NCBI GenBank assembly: GCA_030812955.1
Contig: JAUSTR010000001.1
Coordinates: 744,001 to 808,000, forward strand
From: Bacillus alveayuensis
GTDB taxonomy: Bacteria; Bacillota; Bacilli; Bacillales; Aeribacillaceae
Direction of reading: 5' to 3'
Length of the DNA: 64,000 nt
Of the stretch, positions 28,408-36,667 are shown piece by piece (the stretch's first letter is position 1; each line of letters starts with the position of its first letter). The notes below the pieces were generated by a model. It ran no database searches, was not told the DNA's origin, and saw only the letters and a program-made list of their open reading frames with translations. A program made the position numbers and the translations under genes.

Positions 28408-29391
28408 ATGAGTTTCTTTAAAAAATTAAAAGAAAAAATTTCACAACAGACGGATTCAGTCACACAAAAATTTAAAGAAGGCTTAACGAAAACGAGAAAC
28501 TCTTTTTCAGAACGCGTCAATGACATTGTAGCTCGCTATCGAAAGGTTGATGAGGAATTTTTTGAAGAGCTTGAAGAAGTTTTAATAACGGCTGATGTAG
28601 GCGTTACAACGGTGATGGAGTTAATTGATGAATTGAAAATGGAGGTGAAACGCCGTAATATCCAAGATCCAAAAGAAGTTCGTGCTGTGATTTCTGAAAA
28701 GCTTGTCGAAATCTATCAAGGTGATGAAGAAGGGCCTAGCAATCTAAATATCGAAGAAGGCCGTTTAAATGTCATTTTGTTCGTTGGCGTGAACGGCGTA
28801 GGTAAAACAACCACGATTGGAAAACTGGCTCATAAGCTAAAAACAGAAGGTAAATCCGTTTTATTAGCTGCGGGAGATACGTTTCGAGCAGGAGCGATCG
28901 AGCAGTTAGAAGTTTGGGGTGAGCGTGTAGGAGTAGATGTCATTAAGCAATCAGCCGGAAGCGATCCTGCCGCTGTCATGTATGATGCAATTCAAGCTGC
29001 GCGTGCACGAAATGTGGATGTACTTTTATGTGATACTGCTGGTCGGCTGCAAAATAAAGTGAATTTGATGAAGGAACTGGAAAAAGTAAAGCGGGTGATA
29101 GAGCGTGAAATCCCAGGGGCACCGCATGAAGTGCTGCTCGTTTTAGATGCCACGACAGGACAGAACGCTATGAGCCAAGCGAAACAATTTTCTGAAGCTA
29201 CAAATGTAACGGGAATTGCTTTAACAAAATTGGATGGAACGGCTAAGGGCGGCATTGTTTTAGCGATCCGCAACGAATTAAACATTCCTGTTAAATTAGT
29301 AGGTCTAGGTGAGAAGATGGATGATCTGCAACCGTTTGATACGGAGCAATATGTATATGGATTATTTGCCAACTTAGTAGAAGAAGCATAA
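28408..29391 (+). CDS. ftsY: Signal recognition particle receptor FtsY
   Basis: Membrane-associated GTPase that receives SRP–ribosome complexes and directs them to the Sec translocon. The 327-residue protein has a basic N-terminal amphipathic segment (MSFFKKLKEKI), the N domain, and the NG GTPase domain: G1 GVNGVGKTTTIGK (from about residue 127), DTAGRLQNK, TKLDGTAKGG and GLGEKMDDL. An alternative ATG two codons upstream (28402) is possible; 28408 matches the B. subtilis N terminus. Its stop is part of a terminator stem, so it ends the smc–ftsY transcript. Confidence 0.95.
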   Translation: MSFFKKLKEKISQQTDSVTQKFKEGLTKTRNSFSERVNDIVARYRKVDEEFFEELEEVLITADVGVTTVMELIDELKMEVKRRNIQDPKEVRAVISEKLVEIYQGDEEGPSNLNIEEGRLNVILFVGVNGVGKTTTIGKLAHKLKTEGKSVLLAAGDTFRAGAIEQLEVWGERVGVDVIKQSAGSDPAAVMYDAIQAARARNVDVLLCDTAGRLQNKVNLMKELEKVKRVIEREIPGAPHEVLLVLDATTGQNAMSQAKQFSEATNVTGIALTKLDGTAKGGIVLAIRNELNIPVKLVGLGEKMDDLQPFDTEQYVYGLFANLVEEA

Positions 29392-29408
29392 AAGCTTCTT
29401 CTTTTTTT
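29380..29408 (+). terminator. Terminator overlapping the ftsY stop
   Basis: Perfect 8-bp stem GAAGAAGC / GCTTCTTC (29380–29387 with 29394–29401), then TTTTTTT. The stop codon is in the loop. Confidence 0.85.
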
Positions 29409-29413
29409 ATATT

Positions 29414-29471
29414 GGCTCTTTTCTAAAAGATTGTTGCTTTACCATAGCTTTTCGACTGTGCAAGCGAGCGA
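29414..29471 (-). repeat. Interspersed palindromic element, copy 3 (one arm only, reversed)
   Basis: GGCTCTTTTCTAAAAGATTG and the following TTGCTTTACCATAGCTTTTCGACTGT are the reverse complement of the right-hand arm of copies 1 and 4 (compare 49284–49333). The element breaks off shortly after GCAAGCGAGCG and the opposite arm is absent, so this is a truncated copy, starting six bases after the ftsY terminator. The rest of the 29392–29621 gap shows no further feature. Confidence 0.75.
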
Positions 29472-29621
29472 ATTTCAATGATAATGACAATGAAATATAA
29501 TAAAGCTTAATTTTAAAAAACAAAGAACAACATGTTAAGGATAAAACTTGACATTGATAAATCATTTCGCTACACTAATATTTTGTAAAGGCATTTCACT
29601 TAACATAGGGAGGAAACAGTG

Positions 29622-29954
29622 ATGATGCTCGAAAAAACAACGAGAATGAATTATTTATTTGATTTTTATCAATCGTTGTTAACCCCAAAACAGAAAAGCT
29701 ATATGTCATTATATTATCTTGACGATTTCTCCCTAGGTGAAATTGCTGAAGAGTTTGAAGTGAGTCGACAGGCAGTTTATGACAATATTAAAAGAACAGA
29801 AGTAATGCTTGAAGAGTATGAGGATAAACTTGGCTTGTTACAGAAATTTCAAGAGCGGAAAAAAATTATTGAAAAGCTAAAAGAACTGGCTAAAGAAACG
29901 AAACATCAAGAAGAAATCATGAGCCTTTTGACAGCTCTTGAAAAATTGGATTAG
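29622..29954 (+). CDS. ylxM: YlxM, putative helix-turn-helix partner of the signal recognition particle
   Basis: A 110-residue sigma-70-region-4-like helix-turn-helix protein ([20 protein letters not shown]) with a helical C-terminal tail. Members of the UPF0122/YlxM family are encoded next to ffh, and streptococcal YlxM has been reported to bind SRP components. A DNA target is not known. Possible starts are GTG 29619, ATG 29622 and ATG 29625; GGGAGG at 29608–29613 places ATG 29622 at eight bases. ffh follows 14 bases downstream, so the pair is an operon. Confidence 0.9.
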   Translation: MMLEKTTRMNYLFDFYQSLLTPKQKSYMSLYYLDDFSLGEIAEEFEVSRQAVYDNIKRTEVMLEEYEDKLGLLQKFQERKKIIEKLKELAKETKHQEEIMSLLTALEKLD

Positions 29955-29968
29955 GAGGCGGCATTAGT

Positions 29969-31309
29969 ATGGCTTTTGAAGGATTAGCCGACCGACTGCA
30001 AGGCACGATTGCCAAAATTCGCGGAAAAGGGAAAGTGACGGAATCTGATGTTAAGGAAATGATGAGGGAAGTCCGTCTTGCTTTACTCGAAGCGGATGTG
30101 AACTTTAAAGTAGTGAAAGATTTTATAAAAAAAGTTAGTGAACGTGCTGTAGGTCAAGAAGTAATGAAAAGCTTGACGCCTGGCCAGCAAGTGATTAAAG
30201 TCGTCAAAGAAGAACTGACCGAGCTGATGGGCGGAGAGCAAAGTCAAATTGTGGTTAGTACGCGGCCGCCAACCGTTATTATGATGGTCGGCTTACAAGG
30301 AGCCGGTAAAACGACGACAACGGGTAAGCTTGCAAATCTTTTGCGAAAAAAATATAATCGCAATCCGCTTTTAGTGGCAGCAGATATTTATCGTCCAGCG
30401 GCGATCAAACAGTTAGAAACGTTAGGGAAACAGCTGAACATGCCTGTTTTTTCATTAGGTGATGAAGTAAGTCCTGTGGAAATTGCGGAACAGGCGATCG
30501 AACAGGCGAAAAAAGAACATCATGACTACGTGCTTATTGATACTGCAGGTCGCCTTCACATTGACGAACATTTAATGGATGAATTAAAACAAGTAAAAGA
30601 AGTGGCAAATCCAGATGAAATCTTTCTTGTTGTGGATGCGATGACAGGACAAGATGCGGTCAATGTGGCACAAAGCTTTCAAGATCAGCTTGGTTTAACA
30701 GGTGTGATTTTAACAAAATTGGATGGTGATACCCGTGGAGGGGCAGCGCTTTCGATACGGGCTGTCACTGGAACTCCGATTAAATTTGCTGGTATGGGTG
30801 AAAAGCTTGATGCATTAGAACCATTTCATCCAGAGAGAATGGCTTCTCGGATCCTCGGAATGGGAGATGTGCTGACATTAATCGAAAAAGCTCAAGCTTC
30901 TGTTGACCAAGAGAAGGCTAAGGAACTCGAAGAAAAAATGCGGACAATGTCCTTCACTTTTGATGACTTTCTTGAACAATTAGGACAAGTTCGCAAAATG
31001 GGGCCTCTTGATGAACTCATTTCCATGCTTCCAGGTGCAAATAAAATAAAAGGACTTAAAAATATCCAAGTGGATGAAAAGCAAATTAGTCATGTGGAAG
31101 CGATTATTCGCTCGATGACAAAAGAAGAAAAACGGCATCCAGAAATCATTAACGCAAGCCGTAAAAAACGAATTGCCAAAGGAAGTGGAACATCTGTTCA
31201 AGAAGTGAACAGACTGTTAAAGCAGTTTGAAGATATGAAAAAAATGATGAAGCAAATGACAAATATGACAAAGGGTAAAAGAAAAGGCTTTAAATTCCCA
31301 TTTATGTAA
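29969..31309 (+). CDS. ffh: Signal recognition particle protein Ffh (SRP54)
   Basis: GTPase and signal-sequence-binding subunit of the signal recognition particle. The 446-residue protein has the N domain, G domain motifs GLQGAGKTTTTGKLA (about residue 108), DTAGRLHID, TKLDGDTRGGAALS and GMGEKLDALEPFH, then a methionine-rich M domain from about residue 300 (MKKMMKQMTNMTKGKRKG at the end) that binds SRP RNA and signal peptides. The SRP RNA gene itself is not in this window. GGAGGCGGC precedes the ATG. Confidence 0.97.
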   Translation: MAFEGLADRLQGTIAKIRGKGKVTESDVKEMMREVRLALLEADVNFKVVKDFIKKVSERAVGQEVMKSLTPGQQVIKVVKEELTELMGGEQSQIVVSTRPPTVIMMVGLQGAGKTTTTGKLANLLRKKYNRNPLLVAADIYRPAAIKQLETLGKQLNMPVFSLGDEVSPVEIAEQAIEQAKKEHHDYVLIDTAGRLHIDEHLMDELKQVKEVANPDEIFLVVDAMTGQDAVNVAQSFQDQLGLTGVILTKLDGDTRGGAALSIRAVTGTPIKFAGMGEKLDALEPFHPERMASRILGMGDVLTLIEKAQASVDQEKAKELEEKMRTMSFTFDDFLEQLGQVRKMGPLDELISMLPGANKIKGLKNIQVDEKQISHVEAIIRSMTKEEKRHPEIINASRKKRIAKGSGTSVQEVNRLLKQFEDMKKMMKQMTNMTKGKRKGFKFPFM

Positions 31310-31335
31310 ACAAAAAATCTGTTAAGAAAAAAAGC

Positions 31336-31364
31336 TTTACAAACGTTTTTAAGACTGATAATAT
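31336..31364 (+). promoter_or_regulatory. Probable rpsP promoter
   Basis: TTTACA (31336–31341), 17-base spacer ending in TGA, and TAATAT (31359–31364). The TGn immediately before the -10 makes it an extended -10 promoter. It lies 37 bases before the rpsP start. Confidence 0.65.
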
Positions 31365-31376
31365 ACTATCTTGTGA

Positions 31377-31673
<297 letters not shown>

Positions 31674-31687
31674 TGAATGTGATGTAA

Positions 31688-31918
31688 ATGGAAGAATTGA
31701 TATCAACCATTGCCAAAGCTCTTGTCGATCATCCTAATGAAGTGCGTGTCGATAAAAATGAAAAACACGATGAAATCTATTACACCTTAAATGTGCACAA
31801 GGATGATGTAGGTAAGGTCATTGGAAAACAAGGAAAAATTGCCAAGGCGATTCGTACGGTTGTCTATGCTGCAGGAAATCAATCAGCAAAGCGTATTTTT
31901 TTAGAATTTAATGATTAA
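31688..31918 (+). CDS. khpA: KH-domain RNA-binding protein KhpA (YlqC)
   Basis: A 76-residue single KH-domain protein with the GxxG loop in VIGKQGKIAKAIRTVV. In streptococci and other Firmicutes KhpA forms a complex with KhpB/EloR, binds RNA broadly and affects cell elongation. The B. subtilis orthologue YlqC is in the same position between rpsP and ylqD. The start ATG at 31688 lies in GTGATGTAAATG with only a weak ribosome-binding site, so translation may depend on coupling with rpsP. Confidence 0.92.
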   Translation: MEELISTIAKALVDHPNEVRVDKNEKHDEIYYTLNVHKDDVGKVIGKQGKIAKAIRTVVYAAGNQSAKRIFLEFND

Positions 31919-31949
31919 AAGGTGAGGGTATGTAACCTCGCCTTTTTTT
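31917..31949 (+). terminator. Terminator after khpA
   Basis: Stem AAAAGGTGAGG / CCTCGCCTTTT (one T-G pair), eight-base loop, T-run to 31949. It overlaps the khpA stop. Confidence 0.85.
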
Positions 31950-31978
31950 ACAATTTAAACGGTTATTACGATAAAATG
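31947..31978 (+). promoter_or_regulatory. Candidate promoter of ylqD–rimM–trmD
   Basis: TTTACA (31947–31952) overlaps the tail of the khpA terminator. GATAAA at a 17-base spacing or TAAAAT at 19 bases could be the -10. The ylqD start is about 40 bases downstream. Confidence 0.4.
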
Positions 31979-32014
31979 AAAGAAAATGCTTAAAATATTA
32001 GAGGGAGGGAAAAG

Positions 32015-32395
32015 ATGAAAATTCTTCGCCATGTGGCGGTTAAACAAATATTAACGAAAAAAAGCAAAGATACCCTCATTGAGAAGTTTCGCCAACAAAA
32101 AAAGCAGTTAGAGAAAGAATATGATCAACTTTATTTTCAATTAAAGAAATTGGAGAAAGCGAAATCGAATTCCTCATTAATATCCCAATATAAAAAAGAA
32201 ATGGAAAAACGGAAAGAAAAGATCAACATAACGGATTTCCAGCTTGAACAAATTCAAATTCTTCCCCTAGGTAGTGAATTAAAAGAAACGGAAATCATGG
32301 GAATGATCGATGTGAAAGAAGGGGACAACTGGGAAGAAATCATGAAAGAAAAAACGATCGTTATTAAAGATGGAATCGTCACAGAAATCCGTTGA
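32015..32395 (+). CDS. ylqD: YlqD-family protein of unknown function
   Basis: A 126-residue protein of the YlqD family, found in Bacillaceae between khpA and rimM. The first part ([19 protein letters not shown]) leads into a strongly charged coiled coil of about 60 residues ([24 protein letters not shown] heptads), followed by a small beta-rich C-terminal domain ([19 protein letters not shown]). No catalytic motif is visible and no function is established. AGAGGGAGGGAAAAG precedes the ATG. rimM starts 10 bases after its stop, which suggests a role linked to ribosome or RNA maturation, but this is inference from context only. Confidence 0.88.
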   Translation: MKILRHVAVKQILTKKSKDTLIEKFRQQKKQLEKEYDQLYFQLKKLEKAKSNSSLISQYKKEMEKRKEKINITDFQLEQIQILPLGSELKETEIMGMIDVKEGDNWEEIMKEKTIVIKDGIVTEIR

Positions 32396-32405
32396 GGTGA
32401 TGAAA

Positions 32406-32924
32406 ATGACTGAACAGTGGTTTAATGTAGGAAAAATTGTTAATACACATGGAATAAAAGGAGAAGTTCGCGTCATATCGAAAACAGATTTTCCTGAAGA
32501 ACGGTATAAAATCGGCAATAATCTATACATTTTTCAAGATGGAAAAGAGCCGATCGAAGTGATCGTAAAGTCTCATCGTCGCCATAAAAATTTTGACTTA
32601 CTTTTATTTCAAGGATATGAATCGATCTCTGATGTTGAACCATTTAAAGGTTCTCTATTAAAAGTTCCTAAAAGCCAATTGCAAAGCTTAGATGATGGCG
32701 AATACTATTTTCATGAGATTATCGGCTGTACGGTTTGGACGGATCAAGGAAAAGAACTTGGTGTCGTGAAAGAAATTTTAACACCTGGAGCGAACGATGT
32801 TTGGGTTGTCAGACGAAAAGGCCAAAAGGATGTACTCATTCCATATATTGATGAAGTGGTAAAGGAAATCGATGTAGAACGGAAAAAAATCACGATTTCA
32901 CCTATGGAAGGACTAATAGAATGA
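32406..32924 (+). CDS. rimM: Ribosome maturation factor RimM
   Basis: Binds S19 and assists assembly of the 30S head. The 172-residue protein has the N-terminal RimM beta-barrel ([30 protein letters not shown]) and a C-terminal PRC-barrel domain ([41 protein letters not shown]). GAGGTGA ends five bases before ATG 32406; the frame stays open upstream into ylqD, but homology begins MTEQWFNVG. Its stop overlaps the trmD start (ATGATG), coupling two genes of ribosome and tRNA maturation. Confidence 0.96.
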   Translation: MTEQWFNVGKIVNTHGIKGEVRVISKTDFPEERYKIGNNLYIFQDGKEPIEVIVKSHRRHKNFDLLLFQGYESISDVEPFKGSLLKVPKSQLQSLDDGEYYFHEIIGCTVWTDQGKELGVVKEILTPGANDVWVVRRKGQKDVLIPYIDEVVKEIDVERKKITISPMEGLIE

Positions 32925-33658
32925 TGAAAATTGATGTTTTAACATTATTTCCAGAAATGTTTCATGGTGTGTTCAATGAATCCATTTTAAAAAAGGCGCA
33001 AGAAAAAGATGCTGTATCCATTAATGTTATCAACTTTCGCTCCTTTTCCAAAAACAAGCATCAAACTGTTGACGACTATCCATATGGTGGAGGAGCAGGG
33101 ATGGTTTTAACACCACAACCTATTTATGACGCAGTAGATACGTTAACACAAAAAAGCCCAGCGACTAGACGAAGAATCATCCTAGTTTGCCCCCAAGGTG
33201 AACAATATAATCAAGAAAAAGCACAACAGCTTTCGAAAGAAGAGCATCTTATTTTTATTTGTGGCCATTATGAAGGTTATGATGAGCGAATTCGTTATCT
33301 CGCAACGGATGAAATATCGATTGGGGACTTTGTATTAACAGGTGGAGAATTAGCGGCAATGGTCATTATTGATAGTGTTGTACGTTTGTTGCCTGGTGTT
33401 CTTGGCAAAGCGGAATCGTATCAACAAGACTCGTTTTCAACGGGTTTACTTGAACATCCTCATTACACGAGACCGCGAGAATTTAGAGGGATGAAAGTTC
33501 CTGATGTATTATTAAGCGGCAACCATCAAAAAATCACCGAATGGCGTGAAAAAGAATCATTGCGGCGAACTCTTTTAAGGAGACCGGATTTACTAGAAAA
33601 ATTCCCATTATCCGAAAGGCAGCAAAAATGGTTAGAAGAGTTGAAAAACAATAATTAA
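32921..33658 (+). CDS. trmD: tRNA (guanine-37-N1)-methyltransferase
   Basis: SAM-dependent SPOUT enzyme that makes m1G37 in tRNAs and prevents +1 frameshifting. The 245-residue protein has the trefoil-knot segment: [28 protein letters not shown] and the C-terminal helical domain ending in an RRPDLL segment. [11 protein letters not shown] near residue 50 is also diagnostic. Start codons at 32921 and 32924 are both possible; GGAAGGA lies eight bases before the first. It overlaps rimM and is followed by the separate rplS promoter. Confidence 0.96.
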   Translation: MMKIDVLTLFPEMFHGVFNESILKKAQEKDAVSINVINFRSFSKNKHQTVDDYPYGGGAGMVLTPQPIYDAVDTLTQKSPATRRRIILVCPQGEQYNQEKAQQLSKEEHLIFICGHYEGYDERIRYLATDEISIGDFVLTGGELAAMVIIDSVVRLLPGVLGKAESYQQDSFSTGLLEHPHYTRPREFRGMKVPDVLLSGNHQKITEWREKESLRRTLLRRPDLLEKFPLSERQQKWLEELKNNN

Positions 33659-33661
33659 ATC

Positions 33662-33690
33662 TTGAATCCCCTTTTCTGATATGGTATGAT
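33662..33690 (+). promoter_or_regulatory. rplS promoter
   Basis: TTGAAT (33662–33667), 17-base spacer ending TGG, TATGAT (33685–33690): a near-consensus sigma-A promoter with an extended -10. It starts three bases after the trmD stop, so rplS is transcribed on its own with a leader of about 90 bases. Confidence 0.75.
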
Positions 33691-33696
33691 TCATTT

Positions 33697-33784
33697 TGTG
33701 GCTAAGACGTTGCGTCTTAGTAGAAAACGATGTTCCGCTGCAAAAACATATGTGCATGAGCATCTGTTGGAAGGAGTTGAAAAC
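33697..33784 (+). ncRNA. Probable L19 leader (cis-regulatory RNA of rplS)
   Basis: The rplS leader can form CTAAGACG–TTG–CGTCTTAG (33702–33720) as a first hairpin, and GATGTTC (33729–33735) with GAGCATC (33758–33764) as a longer-range stem just before GGAAGGAG. Known biology: an L19 leader RNA upstream of rplS occurs in low-G+C Gram-positive bacteria and is thought to give autoregulation by L19. Position and two-stem form agree; I could not compare it to a covariance model. Confidence 0.55.
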
Positions 33785-33785
33785 G

Positions 33786-34127
33786 ATGCATAAATTAATC
33801 CAAGAAATTACAAAAGATCAACTACGCACGGACTTACCTGATTTCCGTCCTGGTGATACAGTACGTGTACACGTGAAAGTTGTCGAAGGTTCTCGTGAAC
33901 GTATTCAGGTATTTGAAGGCGTTGTGATTAAGCGTCGTGGCGGAGGAATTAGCGAGACATTTACCGTCCGTAAAATTTCTTACGGTGTAGGTGTTGAGCG
34001 TACATTCCCATTACACACACCAAAAATTGCTAAACTTGAAGTTGTTCGCCGTGGTAAGGTTCGTCGTGCTAAGCTTTATTATTTACGTAACTTACGCGGA
34101 AAAGCAGCTCGAATCAAAGAAAGATAA
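33786..34127 (+). CDS. rplS: 50S ribosomal protein L19
   Basis: Large-subunit protein at the 30S–50S interface. The 113-residue protein begins [18 protein letters not shown] and shows [35 protein letters not shown] and the basic C terminus [17 protein letters not shown]. The frame is open from 33696 but GGAAGGAG, nine bases before 33786, and family length set the start. The leader RNA and an immediate terminator make this a single-gene unit. Confidence 0.97.
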   Translation: MHKLIQEITKDQLRTDLPDFRPGDTVRVHVKVVEGSRERIQVFEGVVIKRRGGGISETFTVRKISYGVGVERTFPLHTPKIAKLEVVRRGKVRRAKLYYLRNLRGKAARIKER

Positions 34128-34138
34128 TTCAGTTAAAC

Positions 34139-34172
34139 AAAGGAGCTTGTTCGCTGTAACAGGCTCCTTTTT
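34139..34172 (+). terminator. Terminator after rplS
   Basis: Stem AAAGGAGCTTGTT / AACAGGCTCCTTT with one T-G pair, six-base loop, short T-run. Typical abundant-gene terminator. Confidence 0.85.
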
Positions 34173-34283
34173 CCATACTTGTTCAGAAGGTCTCTTTTGT
34201 TTCATTTTATATTGTATTAAAATGACCTTATAGAAATTAACTGGAAACGTTGAACGATAGCAGAGCGTAATTAGAAAAGGTGT

Positions 34284-34841
34284 GTGAAAGACGTGACGAA
34301 AAAAAATGAAGTTCTTGAATGGTTGAAAGCATTAGTGATAGCCGTTGTGTTAGCCGTTGTGATTCGAACATTTTTCTTTGCCCCTATCGTTGTTGATGGA
34401 CAGTCGATGATGCCGACTTTAAATGATCAAGATCGTATGATTGTCAATAAAATCAGCACGAAAATAGGTGACATCAAGCGATTTGATATTGTCGTATTCC
34501 ATGCTACAGAAGATAAAGATTATATTAAACGAGTTATCGGCCTGCCTGGCGATCACATCGAATATAAAAATGATACTCTTTACATCAATGGAAAACCTTA
34601 TGAGGAGCCTTATTTAGAAAAATTTAAAAATGAGGTTATAGATGGTCCTTTGACAGAGCCATTTAAGCTAGAAGACATTATCGGCCGGAAAACAGTTCCT
34701 GAAGGAGAAATTTTCGTTATGGGAGATAACCGTAGATATAGTAAAGATTCACGCCATATAGGTACCGTTTCACTTGAAAAAGTAATCGGGAAAACAAATC
34801 TCGTCTATTGGCCATTATCTGATTTTGGTTTTGTACAATAA
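34284..34841 (+). CDS. lepB: Type I signal peptidase
   Basis: Membrane serine protease that removes signal peptides from exported proteins. One N-terminal membrane anchor (about residues 16–33) is followed by the catalytic Ser41 in GQSMMPTL, the general-base Lys82 in DYIKRVIGLPGD, and the conserved box GEIFVMGDNRRYSKDSR. It is a short Gram-positive form of 185 residues. The start is GTG; 34284 is given, but GTG 34293 (MTKKNEVLEW) is equally possible because AAAAGG at 34275–34280 lies between the usual spacings. In B. subtilis no signal peptidase gene lies between rplS and rbgA; other Bacillaceae have this insertion. Confidence 0.92.
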   Translation: MKDVTKKNEVLEWLKALVIAVVLAVVIRTFFFAPIVVDGQSMMPTLNDQDRMIVNKISTKIGDIKRFDIVVFHATEDKDYIKRVIGLPGDHIEYKNDTLYINGKPYEEPYLEKFKNEVIDGPLTEPFKLEDIIGRKTVPEGEIFVMGDNRRYSKDSRHIGTVSLEKVIGKTNLVYWPLSDFGFVQ

Positions 34842-34860
34842 GATAAAGTAGGTGATATTG

Positions 34861-35715
34861 TTGACAATTCAATGGTACCCGGGTCATATGGCTAAGGCCA
34901 GAAGAGAAGTGACAGAAAAACTAAAATTAATTGATATTGTCTATGAACTTGTAGATGCAAGAATTCCGGTATCATCCCGAAACCCGATGATCGATGAAAT
35001 CATTTCCAATAAGCCACGTATTGTCATATTAAACAAAGCCGATATGGCGGATGAAAAGGTGACAAAAAAGTGGCTGCAATATTTTCATGAACAAGGCCTG
35101 CAAGCTGTTGCCATCGATTCCCAAAAGGGGATTGGCTTAGATCGAATCATGGATTTATCAAAAGAACGGCTGCATGATTTATTTTCGAAAATGCAAGCAA
35201 AAGGAATTAAGCCACGTGCTATTCGCGCCTTAATTGTCGGGATACCTAACGTAGGGAAATCGACATTGATTAATCGATTAGCCAAAAGAAATATTGCCAA
35301 AACGGGTGACAGACCTGGAATTACAAAGGCACAGAGCTGGATTAAAGTAGGGAAAGAATTAGAGTTATTGGATACACCTGGAATATTATGGCCGAAATTT
35401 GAAGACGAAGAAGTGGGGCTAAAGCTTGCGGCTACAGGTGCGATTAAAGATGAAATCTTGAATTTACAAGATGTCGCTGTTTTTGCTTTACGATATTTAA
35501 TTCAGCATTACCCGGAAAGATTAAAGAGTCGATATCAATTTGAATCATTTTCAGATCATGTCGTGGAGATCTTTGATCATATCGGAAAAAAACGAGGCTG
35601 TCTAATGTCCGGAGGCCTTATTGATTATGATAAAACAGCTGAATTGATTATTCGGGATTTAAGAACAATGAAACTCGGCCGAATTAGCTTTGAAGAGCCG
35701 GATGGAAAAGAGTAG
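34861..35715 (+). CDS. rbgA: Ribosome biogenesis GTPase RbgA (YlqF)
   Basis: Circularly permuted GTPase needed to finish the 50S subunit (incorporation of L16 and others). The 284-residue protein begins [17 protein letters not shown] and has G4 LNKAD, then G1 [12 protein letters not shown] (about residues 127–138), DRPGIT and G3 DTPGI, followed by the helical C-terminal domain ([15 protein letters not shown]). The start is TTG at 34861, five bases after AGGTGATA; the open frame from GTG 34852 would add three residues not seen in homologues. It overlaps nothing and follows lepB by 19 bases. Confidence 0.95.
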   Translation: MTIQWYPGHMAKARREVTEKLKLIDIVYELVDARIPVSSRNPMIDEIISNKPRIVILNKADMADEKVTKKWLQYFHEQGLQAVAIDSQKGIGLDRIMDLSKERLHDLFSKMQAKGIKPRAIRALIVGIPNVGKSTLINRLAKRNIAKTGDRPGITKAQSWIKVGKELELLDTPGILWPKFEDEEVGLKLAATGAIKDEILNLQDVAVFALRYLIQHYPERLKSRYQFESFSDHVVEIFDHIGKKRGCLMSGGLIDYDKTAELIIRDLRTMKLGRISFEEPDGKE

Positions 35716-35758
35716 TGGTGCTAAAACTCGATTTCAATTCGAACACGGTCAATGACGA

Positions 35759-35793
35759 ATAGACTCGTTTTTTAAAGCGCGTCTATATTTTTC
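35759..35793 (+). terminator. Possible terminator after rbgA
   Basis: Stem ATAGAC-T-CG / CG-C-GTCTAT with one internal mismatch and a loop of about ten bases, followed by ATTTTTCTT. Weaker than the other terminators. Confidence 0.45.
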
Positions 35794-35886
35794 TTAGGGA
35801 ATGACATTACTGATAAATATATGACGTTTACATTAACCATTTCATCTTTCGCTTTAGCTTTTGAGAGAGGAGAAACGAAAAAAGAG

Positions 35887-36663
35887 ATGCAGAAATTAAC
35901 GGTAAAAGAAATAGAAGCAAAATTGTTGCATGTCAAAGATCGTCATGATCCATTTCTTAAAAACTGCGAACAAGATGAGCGCAAAACCGTTCAAGCATTA
36001 GTGAAAAAATGGCTGAAACAATATCAAGATGTCCAAGCTCTCAAAAAAGAGTTTGAAAGAATGAAAACATATGAGAAACAGTTGAAAGAAAAAGGTTATC
36101 AATGGATCGCTGGCATTGATGAAGTGGGGAGAGGACCATTGGCTGGTCCTGTTGTTGCAGCAGCTGTTATTTTACCTGATGATTTTTATGTTTTAGGCTT
36201 GACAGATTCCAAAAAATTGTCTGAAAAGAAGAGAGAAGAATATTATCAAAAAATTATGGACAAGGCGTTAGATGTGGGGGTCGGCATTGTACAGGCTAGA
36301 GACATTGATAAGTTTAACATTTATGAAGCAACAAAGATCGCGATGCAAAAAGCGATTCATAACTTAAAAGTACATAAACCCGACTATTTGCTGATTGATG
36401 CCATGAAACTTCCTGTCAACATTCCACAAACCTCCATTGTTAAAGGAGATGCAAAAAGTATTTCGATTGCCGCAAGTTCTATTGTAGCGAAAGTAACAAG
36501 AGACCGTTATATGAGACAACTAGCTGAAAAATACCCTCAATATGGTTTTGAGCATCACATGGGCTATGGGACAAAACAACATCTTGAAGCACTCAAGCAT
36601 TTTGGAGCAACGAAAGAGCATCGCCTAACATTTGCTCCAGTCAAAACGTATATTAAAAGGTGA
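35887..36663 (+). CDS. rnhB: Ribonuclease HII
   Basis: Removes single ribonucleotides and RNA primers from DNA:RNA hybrids. The 258-residue protein carries an N-terminal helical extension typical of Bacillus RNase HII and the catalytic domain starting IAGIDEVGRGPLAGPVVAAA, with acidic residues of the active site (Asp, Glu in DEVGRG; the Asp in LLIDAMKL), KGDAKSISIAASSIVAKVTRD and GYGTKQHLEAL. The open frame reaches 35821, but homology starts at MQKLTVKEIE (35887). The spacing from GAGAGGAG is long (about 14 bases), so the exact start is less sure. ylqG follows four bases later. Confidence 0.95.
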   Translation: MQKLTVKEIEAKLLHVKDRHDPFLKNCEQDERKTVQALVKKWLKQYQDVQALKKEFERMKTYEKQLKEKGYQWIAGIDEVGRGPLAGPVVAAAVILPDDFYVLGLTDSKKLSEKKREEYYQKIMDKALDVGVGIVQARDIDKFNIYEATKIAMQKAIHNLKVHKPDYLLIDAMKLPVNIPQTSIVKGDAKSISIAASSIVAKVTRDRYMRQLAEKYPQYGFEHHMGYGTKQHLEALKHFGATKEHRLTFAPVKTYIKR

Positions 36664-36667
36664 TTAC

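Noticed and set aside
28992..29372. Minus-strand open frame of 126 codons inside ftsY
   Set aside because: Antisense shadow of a conserved GTPase gene without its own signals.
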